The position numbers and the translations under genes are program-made. A DNA stretch of 64,000 nucleotides. It comes from CBDFHC01 sp965247585. Its GTDB lineage: Bacteria > Chloroflexota > Dehalococcoidia > Lucifugimonadales > GCA-2712585. How positions within the stretch are numbered: position 1 is the stretch's first letter; each line of letters begins with the position of its first letter. Positions 1 to 8,654 of this stretch are shown one piece after another. Below the pieces are notes generated by a model. It saw only the letters and a program-made list of their open reading frames with translations. It was not told the origin of the DNA and searched no databases. Location: the NCBI GenBank assembly GCA_965247585.1, contig CBDFHC010000002.1:410614-474613 (forward strand), written 5' to 3'.

Positions 1-2
1 GT

Positions 3-275
3 GCGGACCAGTTGGTGGAGTTGATGAGGGAAGGCAACAAGATGATGGAGTCGGCCGGGGTGGATCCGAGCAAGACCAGGATTTTGACGGACTACTTGAG
101 CGGGCGGACGGACCGGGTGGTTTGGGAGTATGAGGTGGCGAGCCTGGCCGAAATGGAGAAGCTATACGGCTCAGCTATGAGTGATCCCGCGATGGAGGAA
201 GCGTTCGGGAAGATGATGGGCCGCATAACAGAATTGGTGGAGTACGCGGAAGTGGAACACTGGAGTGTCCAGTAG
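3..275 (+). CDS. 3' part of a small protein, possibly of dimeric alpha-beta barrel type
   Basis: The reading frame is open to the window edge, so the true start probably lies upstream; the first visible possible start is a TTG at 12. About 90 residues are visible. They are acidic and rich in Met and Glu, with no signal peptide or membrane segment. An aromatic strand (VWEYEV) is followed by a long amphipathic helix, as in small dimeric alpha-beta barrel (NIPSNAP-like) proteins. That is a fold impression only. The gene ends about 60 bp before the thiolase start and lies on the same strand, so the two may be cotranscribed. No function can be assigned. Confidence 0.55.
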   Translation, partial: ADQLVELMREGNKMMESAGVDPSKTRILTDYLSGRTDRVVWEYEVASLAEMEKLYGSAMSDPAMEEAFGKMMGRITELVEYAEVEHWSVQ

Positions 276-333
276 GGCAAGCAGATAGTATTGAAGCGTT
301 AGTTGATTGACAAGAATCGGAGGTATCGCCGCC

Positions 334-1533
334 ATGCGTGACGTAGCGATTGTAAGCCCGGTACGTACCCCAGTGGGCAGGTTTGGAGGAGCGCTCCGGG
401 ACGTTTCCGCGGCGGAGCTGGGCTCCGTGGTGATCAAGGAGGTGCTGGCGCGCACCGGCCTAGACGGAGAGAGGGTGGACGAGGTTATCCTGGGCCACGG
501 GTACCCGAGTGGAGAGAACCCAGCGATAGGCAGACTGTGTGCGCTGAAGGCGGGCCTCCCCATTGAGGTGCCGGGCTACCAGTTGGACAGGCGCTGTTCG
601 TCTGGGCTCCAGTCGATACTGAACGCGGCGATGCAGATACAGACAGGTAACGCCGATGTGGTAATCGCCGGAGGGGTGGAGAGCATGAGCGCGGCGGAGT
701 ATTACACCACCGCGGCGCGGTGGGGAGGCCGGTTCGGGTCCACTACGCTGCACGACAGACTGGAAAGGGCGAGGGAGACGGTCTCTCCGGAAGAGCGTTT
801 CGGGCACATAGCAGGAATGCTGGAGACGGCGGAAAACCTGGCGAAGAAGTACGAAATCTCCAGGGAAGAGCAGGACCAGTTCGCCCTGAGAAGCCATCAA
901 AACGCGGTGGCGGCGAATGAAGCGGGAAAGTTCACCGATGAGGTAGTGCCAGTGCCAGTGCCGCAGCGGCGAGGAGACCCGGTGCTGGTGGATACAGACG
1001 AGGGCCCGCGGAAGGACACGTCCATGGAAGCGTTGTCAAAGTTGAGGGCGGTGAACAAGGACGGAACGGTGACGGCGGGAAACGCCAGCAGCCAGAACGA
1101 CGCGGCGTCGGTGTGTCTGGTGGTGGGCGCCGACAAGCTGGAGGAGTTGGGCCTGGAACCCATGGCGTATCTTCGTGGGTGGGCTTCGGCGGGGGTGCAT
1201 CCGGCTTACATGGGAATAGGCCCGGTGCCGGCAGTGGAGAAGCTGTTCAAGAAGACGGGGCTGTCATGGGACGATATTGGCTTGATTGAACTTAACGAGG
1301 CGTTCGCGGCCCAGGTGCTGGCGGTGCTGCGGGAGTGGCAGCTTCCAGATGAATCTATACTAAACGTGAATGGGTCCGGCATATCATTAGGGCACCCCAT
1401 CGCGGCCACGGGGGCGCGAATCCTGGCGACGATGCTGTACGAGATGCGCCGGCGCCAGTGCCGTTATGGTCTGGAGACGATGTGCGTTGGCGGCGGCCAG
1501 GGCGTGGCGGCGGTTTTTGAGCGGGCTGCTTAA
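334..1533 (+). CDS. Thiolase (acetyl-CoA C-acyltransferase family)
   Basis: The 399-residue product has the usual length for a thiolase. These enzymes condense two acyl-CoAs or cleave 3-ketoacyl-CoA, with a nucleophilic Cys and a second catalytic His/Cys pair. All three motifs are visible: the nucleophile in LDRRCSSGLQ, the His in GHPIAATGAR, and the C-terminal Cys in CVGGGQGVAA. The start is placed at the ATG at 334 because CGGAGG at 318-323 precedes it with good spacing; an upstream TTG frame lacks such a site. The next gene is convergent and separated by a hairpin terminator. Whether it serves fatty-acid breakdown or synthesis of acetoacetyl-CoA cannot be told from sequence. Confidence 0.93.
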   Translation: MRDVAIVSPVRTPVGRFGGALRDVSAAELGSVVIKEVLARTGLDGERVDEVILGHGYPSGENPAIGRLCALKAGLPIEVPGYQLDRRCSSGLQSILNAAMQIQTGNADVVIAGGVESMSAAEYYTTAARWGGRFGSTTLHDRLERARETVSPEERFGHIAGMLETAENLAKKYEISREEQDQFALRSHQNAVAANEAGKFTDEVVPVPVPQRRGDPVLVDTDEGPRKDTSMEALSKLRAVNKDGTVTAGNASSQNDAASVCLVVGADKLEELGLEPMAYLRGWASAGVHPAYMGIGPVPAVEKLFKKTGLSWDDIGLIELNEAFAAQVLAVLREWQLPDESILNVNGSGISLGHPIAATGARILATMLYEMRRRQCRYGLETMCVGGGQGVAAVFERAA

Positions 1534-1592
1534 GCCCGCACCGAGCTTCAGCACCTGAGACGTACAGGACGCAAAGAGAGCCGCAAAACATA

Positions 1593-1622
1593 AAGCGGTG
1601 GCGACATGTATCGCCACCGCTT
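1593..1622. terminator. Bidirectional hairpin terminator between convergent genes
   Basis: A perfect 12-bp inverted repeat (AAGCGGTGGCGA / TCGCCACCGCTT) encloses a 6-nt loop. It is followed by a short T-rich stretch on the plus strand and by an A-rich flank that gives T on the minus strand. It sits between the ends of the thiolase gene and the convergent amidohydrolase gene, so it can serve both. Confidence 0.8.
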
Positions 1623-1665
1623 GTTTATTAGGGTTCTAGTTGCCTATGGGTACGTCGCCTAGTGT

Positions 1666-2886
1666 TTAGTCGCCAACAAGAACGCCGGCCTCCTTTAGCC
1701 TGGAAGCAGCGGCCTCGGCCTTTTTGAAGTGCTCGTCGGTGAAGGCGTAGAGGGAGGCCCCACCGCCCAGTATCTGCCCGGCCATCTCCTTAGGAACAGT
1801 CTTCAGCAGATTGTTGGAGACCTCGGGGAAGTTGGAGTCGAAGTGCGGGTAGTCGGTAGAGATGCACATGCGATCGGCGCCGATGAGGTTGGCAACGGGC
1901 TCGATTTCCGGCTCGCTGCCTTCCACGGCGGCCCAGCAGTTTCGACGGAAGTACTCCTTCGGGGTCATGGAGAGGTAGGGAGCATGGCTGTTACGGTACT
2001 GGGGATAGTCCCATTCGATGCGGGTCAACAGCCCGGGCACCCAGGAGTTCTGGGCTTCCAAGTAGCCGACGCGGATGTTGGGGTGGAATTCGAACACGCC
2101 GCCGACAATCTGGGCCACCAAGGCCTGTTGCATTTCGATCCAGTGGCTGGTGACGTGGCGATAGAAGCGGTTCTCGCCGTAGAGGGTGTTCATGTGGGAG
2201 TACCAGGCGCCGGTGCCTTCGTGGAAGCACCAGGCCACGTCCAGCTCTTCGTGGAGTGAGTAGAGCGGGTCCCAGTAGTTGGAGTGCCAGAAGCGGCCGT
2301 TGACCATATTGGGTCTGATAAAAGAGCCAACAGCGCCCAATTCCGTGACGCAGCGGTGCAACTCTTCACAGGCCAGGTTGACATCATGAACGGGGAGCAT
2401 GGCGGAGAATTTGAGCTGATCAGGGCTGTACTGGCAGAAGTCATGAATCCAGTTGTTGTAGGCGCGGCACAGGGCCAAGGAAAGCTGGGGGTCCAGGTCG
2501 TCACGGGCGATGAGGTTGAGACCGATGGTGGGAAAGAGGACAGCGATGTCTATTCCCTCTATCTCCATGCCCATGACCTGGGCCTCGGCGTTGTAGTCAC
2601 GCTCAATGGCGAAGTCCAGCCGGCCGCTGCCGGCGATGCGGGACCCGGAGAGAGGCTGGGTGGAGTTGGAGGTGATGCCGCTGGTGGGTTTACGGTACTG
2701 CTCCAAATCATCGTCCATGGAGCGAGCGACGCCGTCAATGATGATTTTGCCGGTGCGGGCCTGTCCGTCCGCACCCCTGGGCACGGTCACCCGTTCCTTG
2801 AAATTCGGGTCCAGGTACCTGTCAAGGAGGTCCGGCGGCTCCATTATGTGCATATCACAGTCTACAAACCTGAAACCATTTTTCAT
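1666..2886 (-). CDS. Amidohydrolase family protein (COG2159 / Amidohydro_2 type)
   Basis: The 406-residue protein looks like a metal-dependent hydrolase or decarboxylase of the amidohydrolase-2 group. The N-terminal DCDMHIMEPPD carries the D-x-H metal motif typical of this group. A central HEGTGAWYS may supply a further metal His, and the C-terminal STDYPHFD carries the metal-binding Asp. Related enzymes act on aromatic acids, but the substrate here is unknown. AGGAGG lies six bases before the ATG. The NHL-propeller gene lies 61 bp upstream on the same strand, so the pair probably forms one transcription unit. Confidence 0.88.
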   Translation of the reverse strand: MKNGFRFVDCDMHIMEPPDLLDRYLDPNFKERVTVPRGADGQARTGKIIIDGVARSMDDDLEQYRKPTSGITSNSTQPLSGSRIAGSGRLDFAIERDYNAEAQVMGMEIEGIDIAVLFPTIGLNLIARDDLDPQLSLALCRAYNNWIHDFCQYSPDQLKFSAMLPVHDVNLACEELHRCVTELGAVGSFIRPNMVNGRFWHSNYWDPLYSLHEELDVAWCFHEGTGAWYSHMNTLYGENRFYRHVTSHWIEMQQALVAQIVGGVFEFHPNIRVGYLEAQNSWVPGLLTRIEWDYPQYRNSHAPYLSMTPKEYFRRNCWAAVEGSEPEIEPVANLIGADRMCISTDYPHFDSNFPEVSNNLLKTVPKEMAGQILGGGASLYAFTDEHFKKAEAAASRLKEAGVLVGD

Positions 2887-2947
2887 GAGGTCCTCCTATT
2901 GGGAAAAGTTGACGTTACCTAGAGCGATCGCGTTGCGGTCTGGAAGG

Positions 2948-3892
2948 CTACCGCTGCCTTTCGTACTTTGACAGGCTGCGCAGCTCCCTGGGCGGGTCCA
3001 TGTGGGAACCGCGGATGGTGTAGGACACTTCCGAGACGTAGATGGCGCCGTGGGAATCCACGGCGATACCGTGTGGGGCGATGAACTGCCCCGGACCCTC
3101 GCCCTCTTCCTTGGCACCGAAGCGGCAGACTATTTCGCCCTTCAGGTTGTAGATGCTGACGCGGTGGCCCAGGCCAGGGGCGTCGTCCACACCCTGCATA
3201 CCGTTGAGCTCGCCCACGTAGATGTGGTCCTGCCACAGCACCATGGCGTCAGGCCGGTGGATGTTGTTCCACATGGTGATGAATTTGCCCTTAGGGTCAA
3301 AGACCTGGATTCGGTGGGCCTCCCGGTCCACGACGTAGACGTGATCGTCGGCGTCTACAGCGATATTATGGGGCCGGATGAATTGTCCGGCGTCGATGCC
3401 CGACTCTCCCCAGGAGAACCGGTACTCACCTTCCCCGGAGTAGGCGTGGATACGAGCGTTGCCGTAGCCATCTGAGATGTAGACGTCACCGTTGCTGGGC
3501 ATGATGGCGGCGGAGGTGGGACGGTTGAAGGGCTGACCGCTCCACTTGGGGGCGGGGTGGTTTCGCTCTCCAATCTCCATCAGCTTCTGCCCCTGGGGAC
3601 TGAACTTCTGGATGGTGTGGAGCCCATCATCGGCCACCAATACGGAATCGTCGTATGCGATGTAGAGGCCGTGGGTGCGATTGCTGAAGAGGCCTTCGCC
3701 GAAGGAGCGCAGGAAGTTGCCCTGGCGGTCAAAGACGATGACAGGGTGCTCTCCCCGGGTAAGGACGTAGCTGTTGTCCTGGGAGTCCACGGCAACGCCG
3801 GGGCATTCCAAGAAGGTCATGCCGGAAGGTAGCTTGGCCCAACCGTCCACAAAGGAATAGCGGAATTCTCCGGCGCCGAATTCGTCTGCCAT
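2948..3892 (-). CDS. NHL-repeat six-bladed beta-propeller protein
   Basis: The 314-residue protein consists almost wholly of NHL blades, seen as repeated patterns such as GVAVDSQDNSYVLTRGEHPV, HNIAVDADDHVYVVDREAHR and HGIAVDSHGAIYVSEV. This resembles the propeller of peptidyl-alpha-hydroxyglycine lyases and related scaffold proteins. No signal peptide is visible, so it is likely cytoplasmic. It sits just upstream of the amidohydrolase gene, which hints at a shared role. Lyase activity is not claimed, because the propeller alone does not define it. Confidence 0.82.
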   Translation of the reverse strand: MADEFGAGEFRYSFVDGWAKLPSGMTFLECPGVAVDSQDNSYVLTRGEHPVIVFDRQGNFLRSFGEGLFSNRTHGLYIAYDDSVLVADDGLHTIQKFSPQGQKLMEIGERNHPAPKWSGQPFNRPTSAAIMPSNGDVYISDGYGNARIHAYSGEGEYRFSWGESGIDAGQFIRPHNIAVDADDHVYVVDREAHRIQVFDPKGKFITMWNNIHRPDAMVLWQDHIYVGELNGMQGVDDAPGLGHRVSIYNLKGEIVCRFGAKEEGEGPGQFIAPHGIAVDSHGAIYVSEVSYTIRGSHMDPPRELRSLSKYERQR

Positions 3893-4022
3893 CAGTTACC
3901 TCACAAGGACAGGGACGCCGAAGCGACGACCGGCGTCTCTGAATTCAGGTTATCCTAAGTCCGGCCTACCAGGGTGTCAACGCCGGGAACCGGGGAGGCT
4001 GGAGGATGAGTTGGGTGGTCCT

Positions 4023-4226
4023 CTACTTCTGGGTGGCTTTGCGGCGCTGGTAGGCGTAGAAGAGGAGGATGGAGACGGGAATGGCTACCACCACCAAGCC
4101 CAGGATGGCAACAAAAGTGATGGGCTCCAAGGCGACCAGCTCGTCCAGGCGGTGCTTTATCCACTCGAAGAGGGTGGGGTCCCCTGCTTCGCCGTGGTGC
4201 TTCGCAACGGAAAGCAGCGTACCCAC
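4023..4226 (-). CDS. Small single-pass membrane protein coupled to the MFS gene
   Basis: The 67-residue product has one clear membrane segment near residues 38-58 (FVAILGLVVVAIPVSILLFY) followed by a basic tail (QRRKATQK), predicting an N-out/C-in or peripheral anchor. Its GTG start lies only three bases after the stop of the MFS gene, so translational coupling is likely. It may be an accessory subunit of that carrier; this is inference from position only. The family was not recognised. Confidence 0.6.
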   Translation of the reverse strand: MGTLLSVAKHHGEAGDPTLFEWIKHRLDELVALEPITFVAILGLVVVAIPVSILLFYAYQRRKATQK

Positions 4227-4229
4227 GTA

Positions 4230-5534
4230 CTAGTCACCACCGGGAGCGGCGAAGGGAGCGGGCGAGGTCTGATACCGGAGGGCATACTTCCGTTCCTGGA
4301 CGGAAAAGGCGAGGATGCTGGCTACCGCCAACATGATTGCAGCGATAGCAAAAGGCAGGGTATAAGAGCCGGTCAAGTCCCTAAGGATGCCGCCAAGCTG
4401 AATGGAAATGGCGCCGCCTACCTGGTGGGCGGCGAAGCTGATACCGCTGAGTGTGCCAATGTTCTTAAGTCCATAAACATCTGCGGTCAGAGCGGTGGTA
4501 AGCGGCACGGTGGCGATCCAGGAGAAGCCCGCCAACAGCGCGAAAATCCAAAGAGCCGGAGCGCCGGGGAGAAGCAGGAGTAAGAGGTAGGCGACGCCTC
4601 TGGTGCCGTACACGCCGGCCAGCAGGGTCTTCCGCCCATACCTGTCGCCCAGTGCGCCAGCGGCCAGGACGCCGACGACGTTCATAAAGCTCATCAATCC
4701 AAAGGCCGTGGCGGCCACGCCAGGAGAAAATCCCTCCTCGATTGCGAAGGGTACAAAGTGCACGGAAAGGAGCGCCGTGGTAAAGCCGCAGACGAAGTAG
4801 GCGCCGGTTAGCTGCCACATGGGAAATGAGCGGAAGGCTTGAAGCCAGTATTCGGACTCCAGGGGCGCTCGGACAATGGGGGCCGGTTTTCCGTTGTCAC
4901 CGGCGAGAGGTGCGTCCGCGCCATCGGGTTGGAGCCCTATGTCGCTGGGTTTGTCTTTTAGCATGAAGTATGCCAGCGGGAGGGCGAGCAGGAGGACCAT
5001 GAGGCCCAGGATGGCCCAAGTAACACGCCAGCTGGTGAGGTCCATTAGATAAGCGGCCAAAGGGACGAGCACCATGCCGCCGGCCGGGGCACCGGCAGCG
5101 ATTATGGCCACGGCCAAGCCTCTTTTCCGCTGGAACCACTTAGTGATCAGGTTAACGGCGGTATTCAGGGAACCGCCGCCCATGGCCAACGAAAGGACAA
5201 CACCAAATAGGATAATAAGGAACGCCAGATGGTTAGTGAAGGCAAGAAGGATCTGGGCGACGCCGATGGCGAGGAGGCTCCAGAGGATCATCGTCCGGCC
5301 GCCTACCTTATCGTACAGTCGCCCAAGAAAAGGTTGGGAGAGGCCGGTCACAAGGGACCCTATGGAGGCCGCCAGGACCACGGTGCTCCGGTCCCAGTCG
5401 AAGTCCTCCTCCATAGGCTTTACGAAGACGCCGAAGCCGTTCCGGCCACCTACGGTGGTGAAGGAGATGAAGAAGGACGCGGCTACGATAAACCAGCCGT
5501 AGTAGATACCGGTGGGGGCCGCCGATTTACTCAT
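4230..5534 (-). CDS. MFS transporter, oxalate/formate or monocarboxylate carrier type
   Basis: This 434-residue protein has about twelve hydrophobic segments and a major-facilitator signature loop (GRLYDKVGGRTMI after helix 2, and GALGDRYGRKTLLAG in the second half). The N-terminal GIYYGWFIVAASFF is typical of the OFA/monocarboxylate branch of the family. It probably moves a small organic acid across the inner membrane, but the substrate is open. A tiny membrane protein follows with a three-base gap. The upstream neighbour, folD, is separated by about 165 bp in which no gene was found. Confidence 0.88.
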   Translation of the reverse strand: MSKSAAPTGIYYGWFIVAASFFISFTTVGGRNGFGVFVKPMEEDFDWDRSTVVLAASIGSLVTGLSQPFLGRLYDKVGGRTMILWSLLAIGVAQILLAFTNHLAFLIILFGVVLSLAMGGGSLNTAVNLITKWFQRKRGLAVAIIAAGAPAGGMVLVPLAAYLMDLTSWRVTWAILGLMVLLLALPLAYFMLKDKPSDIGLQPDGADAPLAGDNGKPAPIVRAPLESEYWLQAFRSFPMWQLTGAYFVCGFTTALLSVHFVPFAIEEGFSPGVAATAFGLMSFMNVVGVLAAGALGDRYGRKTLLAGVYGTRGVAYLLLLLLPGAPALWIFALLAGFSWIATVPLTTALTADVYGLKNIGTLSGISFAAHQVGGAISIQLGGILRDLTGSYTLPFAIAAIMLAVASILAFSVQERKYALRYQTSPAPFAAPGGD

Positions 5535-5700
5535 GCAGAATCATCAGTTGTGGGTAAGGAACCAGCGGCCAGTCTACGAGTCTTAAGCGGCAAAAAGCAA
5601 GAAATCCTGGTTTGCGGCAGGCGCCCTTTTGGACCGTATAACGGCAGGGTTTTAGGGCTGGAAGAACTCAAATGCCTCAATCAGGACTGGACGGGCACGA

Positions 5701-6591
5701 TCAAAGGGTGGAGGCAAGGGTGAGGCGGGCGGCGGTGACGGTGTTGACCAGGAGCATAGCCACGGTCATGGGGCCGACGCCTCCCGGCACCGGGGTGATG
5801 GCCTCCGCCTTCTCGGAGACTGGGCCGAAGTCCACGTCTCCCACGAGGCGATAGCCCCTTGGGCGAGAAGCATCGTCAACACGGTTGATTCCTACGTCTA
5901 TCACCACGGCACCCTCTTTAACCATGTCCGCGGTGATTGCCTGGGGACGTCCCATTGCGGCCACCAGAATGTCCGCCTGCCGCGTGACGGCGGTCAGGTC
6001 CGGGGTTCCGGTATGGCAAACGGTGACGGTGGCATTGGCGCCCTGGCCCCGCTGCATGAGCAGCATGGCGAGAGGCTTTCCAACAATGTTGCTCCTGCCG
6101 CAAATCACCACCAGTTTGCGCTCCGGGCTGTAGCCGCTCCGAAGCAGGAGCTGTTGTATGCCGCCTGGGGTTGCGGGGACGAATTCGGCGCGGCCCTGGG
6201 CGAGGAGGCCGACGTTGGAGGGATGGAGACAGTCCACGTCTTTGCGGGGGTCAACGGCCTCGATGACAGTACCCTCGTCGATGTGGTCCGGCAGCGGCAA
6301 CTGGACCAGGATGCCGTGGAAACGGGGGTCCTGGTTTAGCCGGCGTATGATGTCTAGAAGATTCTCTTCGGAGATATCGGCCGACTTCTTGAAGGTCTCG
6401 GCGAAGATGCCGGCCTGGGCGCAGGCACGGCTCTTGTTCCTGACGTAGACTGCGGAGGCCGGGTCGTCGCCCACCAGGATGGCTGCCAGGCCAGGGGTGA
6501 CGTTGTGCGTCCGTTGCATCTCGGCGACGGCTGCGGCCACCTCGGCCTGAACCTCTTGGGCCTTGGCCTTTCCGTCCAGAATTATCGCCAT
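5701..6591 (-). CDS. folD: Bifunctional methylene-THF dehydrogenase / methenyl-THF cyclohydrolase
   Basis: The 296-residue length and motifs fit FolD, which interconverts 5,10-methylene-, 5,10-methenyl- and 10-formyl-tetrahydrofolate in the cytoplasm. The catalytic Tyr/Lys region reads VYVRNKSRACAQ, the folate-site motif is VQLPLPDHI, the Rossmann signature is GRSNIVGKPLA, and the C-terminal motif is TPVPGGVGPMT. GGAGG precedes the ATG. It is divergent from acpS, with a shared promoter region. A folate gene, the cyclo-ligase-like pseudogene, lies about 9 kb away, so the two are not an operon. Confidence 0.96.
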   Translation of the reverse strand: MAIILDGKAKAQEVQAEVAAAVAEMQRTHNVTPGLAAILVGDDPASAVYVRNKSRACAQAGIFAETFKKSADISEENLLDIIRRLNQDPRFHGILVQLPLPDHIDEGTVIEAVDPRKDVDCLHPSNVGLLAQGRAEFVPATPGGIQQLLLRSGYSPERKLVVICGRSNIVGKPLAMLLMQRGQGANATVTVCHTGTPDLTAVTRQADILVAAMGRPQAITADMVKEGAVVIDVGINRVDDASRPRGYRLVGDVDFGPVSEKAEAITPVPGGVGPMTVAMLLVNTVTAARLTLASTL

Positions 6592-6638
6592 CTGAACCTC
6601 CGGCCTAAATATAACAGAAGGACGCTATTGTAGAGTCG

Positions 6639-6669
6639 TTAGACACTCCAGAAATGCCAGGGCTATAAT
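6639..6669 (+). promoter_or_regulatory. Sigma-70-type promoter for acpS-nnr
   Basis: A perfect TATAAT lies at 6664-6669, about 54 bp before the acpS ATG. A weak -35 (TTAGAC or TAGACA, from 6639/6640) sits 18-19 bp upstream. On the opposite strand a TATATT near 6610 could serve folD. Only the -10 element is strong. Confidence 0.5.
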
Positions 6670-6722
6670 ACTCGACTGGCGAGGGGTGGGTGTTATCCGT
6701 TCCACAACGGCAAGGTCACAAT

Positions 6723-7097
6723 ATGCTGATCACCGGGGTCGACATTATAGAAATCCAACGGATACGAGACGCGGTAGAGCGTTGGGGCGACCGATTTCTG
6801 CAGCGGATCTACACAAAGGACGAGCTGGCCTACTGCCGGGGCCGGATACCAAGCCTGGCGGCGAGGTTCGCGGCCAAAGAGGGGACCATGAAAGCGCTGG
6901 GGACGGGCATCCGGGGGGTACGGTGGAAGGACGTGGAGGTGGTGCGGCATCGGGGCAAACCGCCGACGCTATGCCTGCACGGTGGGGCTGCAAGAAAGGC
7001 CAAGGAGTTGGGCGTTCACGACCTGGCGTTGAGTTTATCCCACTCTCGTGACTATGCCGTGGCCTCGGTGGTGGGATGGAGCGAAAAGTCCCCGTGA
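6723..7097 (+). CDS. acpS: Holo-[acyl-carrier-protein] synthase
   Basis: The 124-residue product matches the short AcpS class of phosphopantetheinyl transferases, which load the CoA-derived arm onto acyl carrier protein. The Mg-binding Asp (D7 in GVDIIEIQRI) and the Glu/Lys motif (AAKEGTMKALG, E53) are present, followed by the C-terminal SLSHSRDYA motif. The ATG at 6723 is chosen because the protein then begins with the family's usual M-x-x-G-x-D. The 3' end overlaps the start of the nnr gene, so the two are translationally coupled, a common AcpS-Nnr arrangement. Confidence 0.95.
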   Translation: MLITGVDIIEIQRIRDAVERWGDRFLQRIYTKDELAYCRGRIPSLAARFAAKEGTMKALGTGIRGVRWKDVEVVRHRGKPPTLCLHGGAARKAKELGVHDLALSLSHSRDYAVASVVGWSEKSP

Positions 7098-8635
7098 AGA
7101 TAGTCACGGTGGATGAGATGAGGAAGCTGGAGGCCGCGTGCGCCGGGTACGGTCTCTCTACCGACGACCTGATGGAGAGGGCTGGACTGGAGGTAGCGCG
7201 AGCGGCCCGAAGGATGATGGGGACCGCGGCCGGGAGGCGAGTGCTAGTCCTGGTGGGACCAGGAAACAACGGTGGAGACGGGCTGGTCACGGCGCGTCAT
7301 CTGGCCAGGTGGGGCGCAACGGTGACCGGATATATCGTCAGCGGGCGGCCGAAATCGGACCCGAAGTTGGAGCTCTCTGAACGGGAAGAGGTAGAAGTGT
7401 TGGACGGGGCTTCCGATGCCGATTTTCAACGTCTGGGCCAGGAACTTGGGCGGTCACAACTTGTTATTGACGCGGTGCTGGGTACCGGCAGGGCACGCCC
7501 TCTGACAGGGACGGTGCGCGAAGTTATGCTTCGGGTGGCCGCCAGCCACAGGCGCGTGCTGGCGCTGGACCTGCCCACCGGGGTGGACGCAGACAACGGC
7601 GAGGCGGACGCCGCGGCTCCAGCCGCCGATGTGACGGTGGCGCTAGGGTACCCCAAGAGGTGCCACGTTACTTCGCCGGGCTCAGAAAGGTCTGGAAGGT
7701 TGGAAGTGGTGGACATAGGCCTTCCGGCGAAGGAGGCGGAAGGTATCCGGCTGGACCTGCTCACCGTGGATTGGGTGCGCGACCGCTTACCAGGACGTCC
7801 CCGGGATGGGCATAAGGGTACATTTGGACACGCCCTGATCATTGGAGGGTCCGAAAATTACTCCGGCGCCGCGTACCTGGCGACGCAGGCGGCGCTGCGG
7901 AGCGGATCGGGGCTGGTGACGCTGGCCTCACCAAGAGGGATTCAACCGCTGCTGGCATCCAAGCTGACGGAGGCGGTGCATTTGCCGGTGCCGGACGGCG
8001 GCACGGGCACGTTAGGACCCGAAGGGGCCGCCGCCATAAAGGGGGAGCTATCAAATTACAGTGCGGTGGCGGTGGGCTGCGGGATGGGTTGGTCGCTGGA
8101 AGGACAGCGGTTCATGGAGGGGCTGTTGCTGGATGGCGGGTCCCTGGAAACGCCGCTGGTTGTGGACGCGGACGGATTGAACAATCTGTCCGGGGTTGAG
8201 AGGTGGTGGGAGCAGTTAGCCGGACCGGCGGTGCTGACGCCCCATCCGGGGGAGATGTCCCGCCTTACGGGGGTTCCAACGGCGGAGATTCAGGTACGGC
8301 GCATAGAGACAGCCAAGGAGTGGGCCGAGAGTTGGGGCCATGTGGTGGTGCTGAAGGGGGCTAACACGGTGATTGCAGACGCCGATGGGAGCGCCTGGGT
8401 TAGCCCTTTCGCCAATGCGGTGCTGGCCAGCGGCGGTACGGGAGACGTGTTGACGGGCATAATCGCGGGGCTTATGGCCCAGGGATCGCCGGCGATTGAT
8501 GCAGCGTGCTGCGGCGTTTTCCTCCACGGGACGGCGGCGCAACTACTGAGGGAGGACAGTGGCGACCGGGGCGGGTTGGCAAGCGATTTGGTGGAGCTGT
8601 TACCCGAGGCGTTCAAGATAATCAGTGAGGGCTAA
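7076..8635 (+). CDS. nnr: Bifunctional NAD(P)H-hydrate epimerase / ADP-dependent dehydratase
   Basis: The ~519-residue fusion repairs hydrated NAD(P)H. The N-terminal YjeF-type epimerase domain (about residues 1-215) shows GPGNNGGDGLV and the Asp-rich DLPTGVDADNG. The C-terminal YjeF/carbohydrate-kinase-like dehydratase domain shows KGTFGHALIIGGS, LTPHPGEMSRL and the signature GGTGDVLTG. The start is uncertain: ATG at 7076 overlaps acpS by 22 bp, while GTG at 7094 would make a GTGA overlap and begin with MKIVTVDEMRKLE, the family's usual first residues. An SDR gene follows 19 bp downstream. Confidence 0.95.
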   Translation: MERKVPVKIVTVDEMRKLEAACAGYGLSTDDLMERAGLEVARAARRMMGTAAGRRVLVLVGPGNNGGDGLVTARHLARWGATVTGYIVSGRPKSDPKLELSEREEVEVLDGASDADFQRLGQELGRSQLVIDAVLGTGRARPLTGTVREVMLRVAASHRRVLALDLPTGVDADNGEADAAAPAADVTVALGYPKRCHVTSPGSERSGRLEVVDIGLPAKEAEGIRLDLLTVDWVRDRLPGRPRDGHKGTFGHALIIGGSENYSGAAYLATQAALRSGSGLVTLASPRGIQPLLASKLTEAVHLPVPDGGTGTLGPEGAAAIKGELSNYSAVAVGCGMGWSLEGQRFMEGLLLDGGSLETPLVVDADGLNNLSGVERWWEQLAGPAVLTPHPGEMSRLTGVPTAEIQVRRIETAKEWAESWGHVVVLKGANTVIADADGSAWVSPFANAVLASGGTGDVLTGIIAGLMAQGSPAIDAACCGVFLHGTAAQLLREDSGDRGGLASDLVELLPEAFKIISEG

Positions 8636-8654
8636 AGGCGGAAAGGAGAAAACC

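Noticed and set aside
3912..3935. GACGCCG/CGGCGTC stem between the small membrane gene and the NHL gene
   Set aside because: It has a 7-bp stem only and no T-run on either strand, so neither terminator nor known regulator can be claimed.
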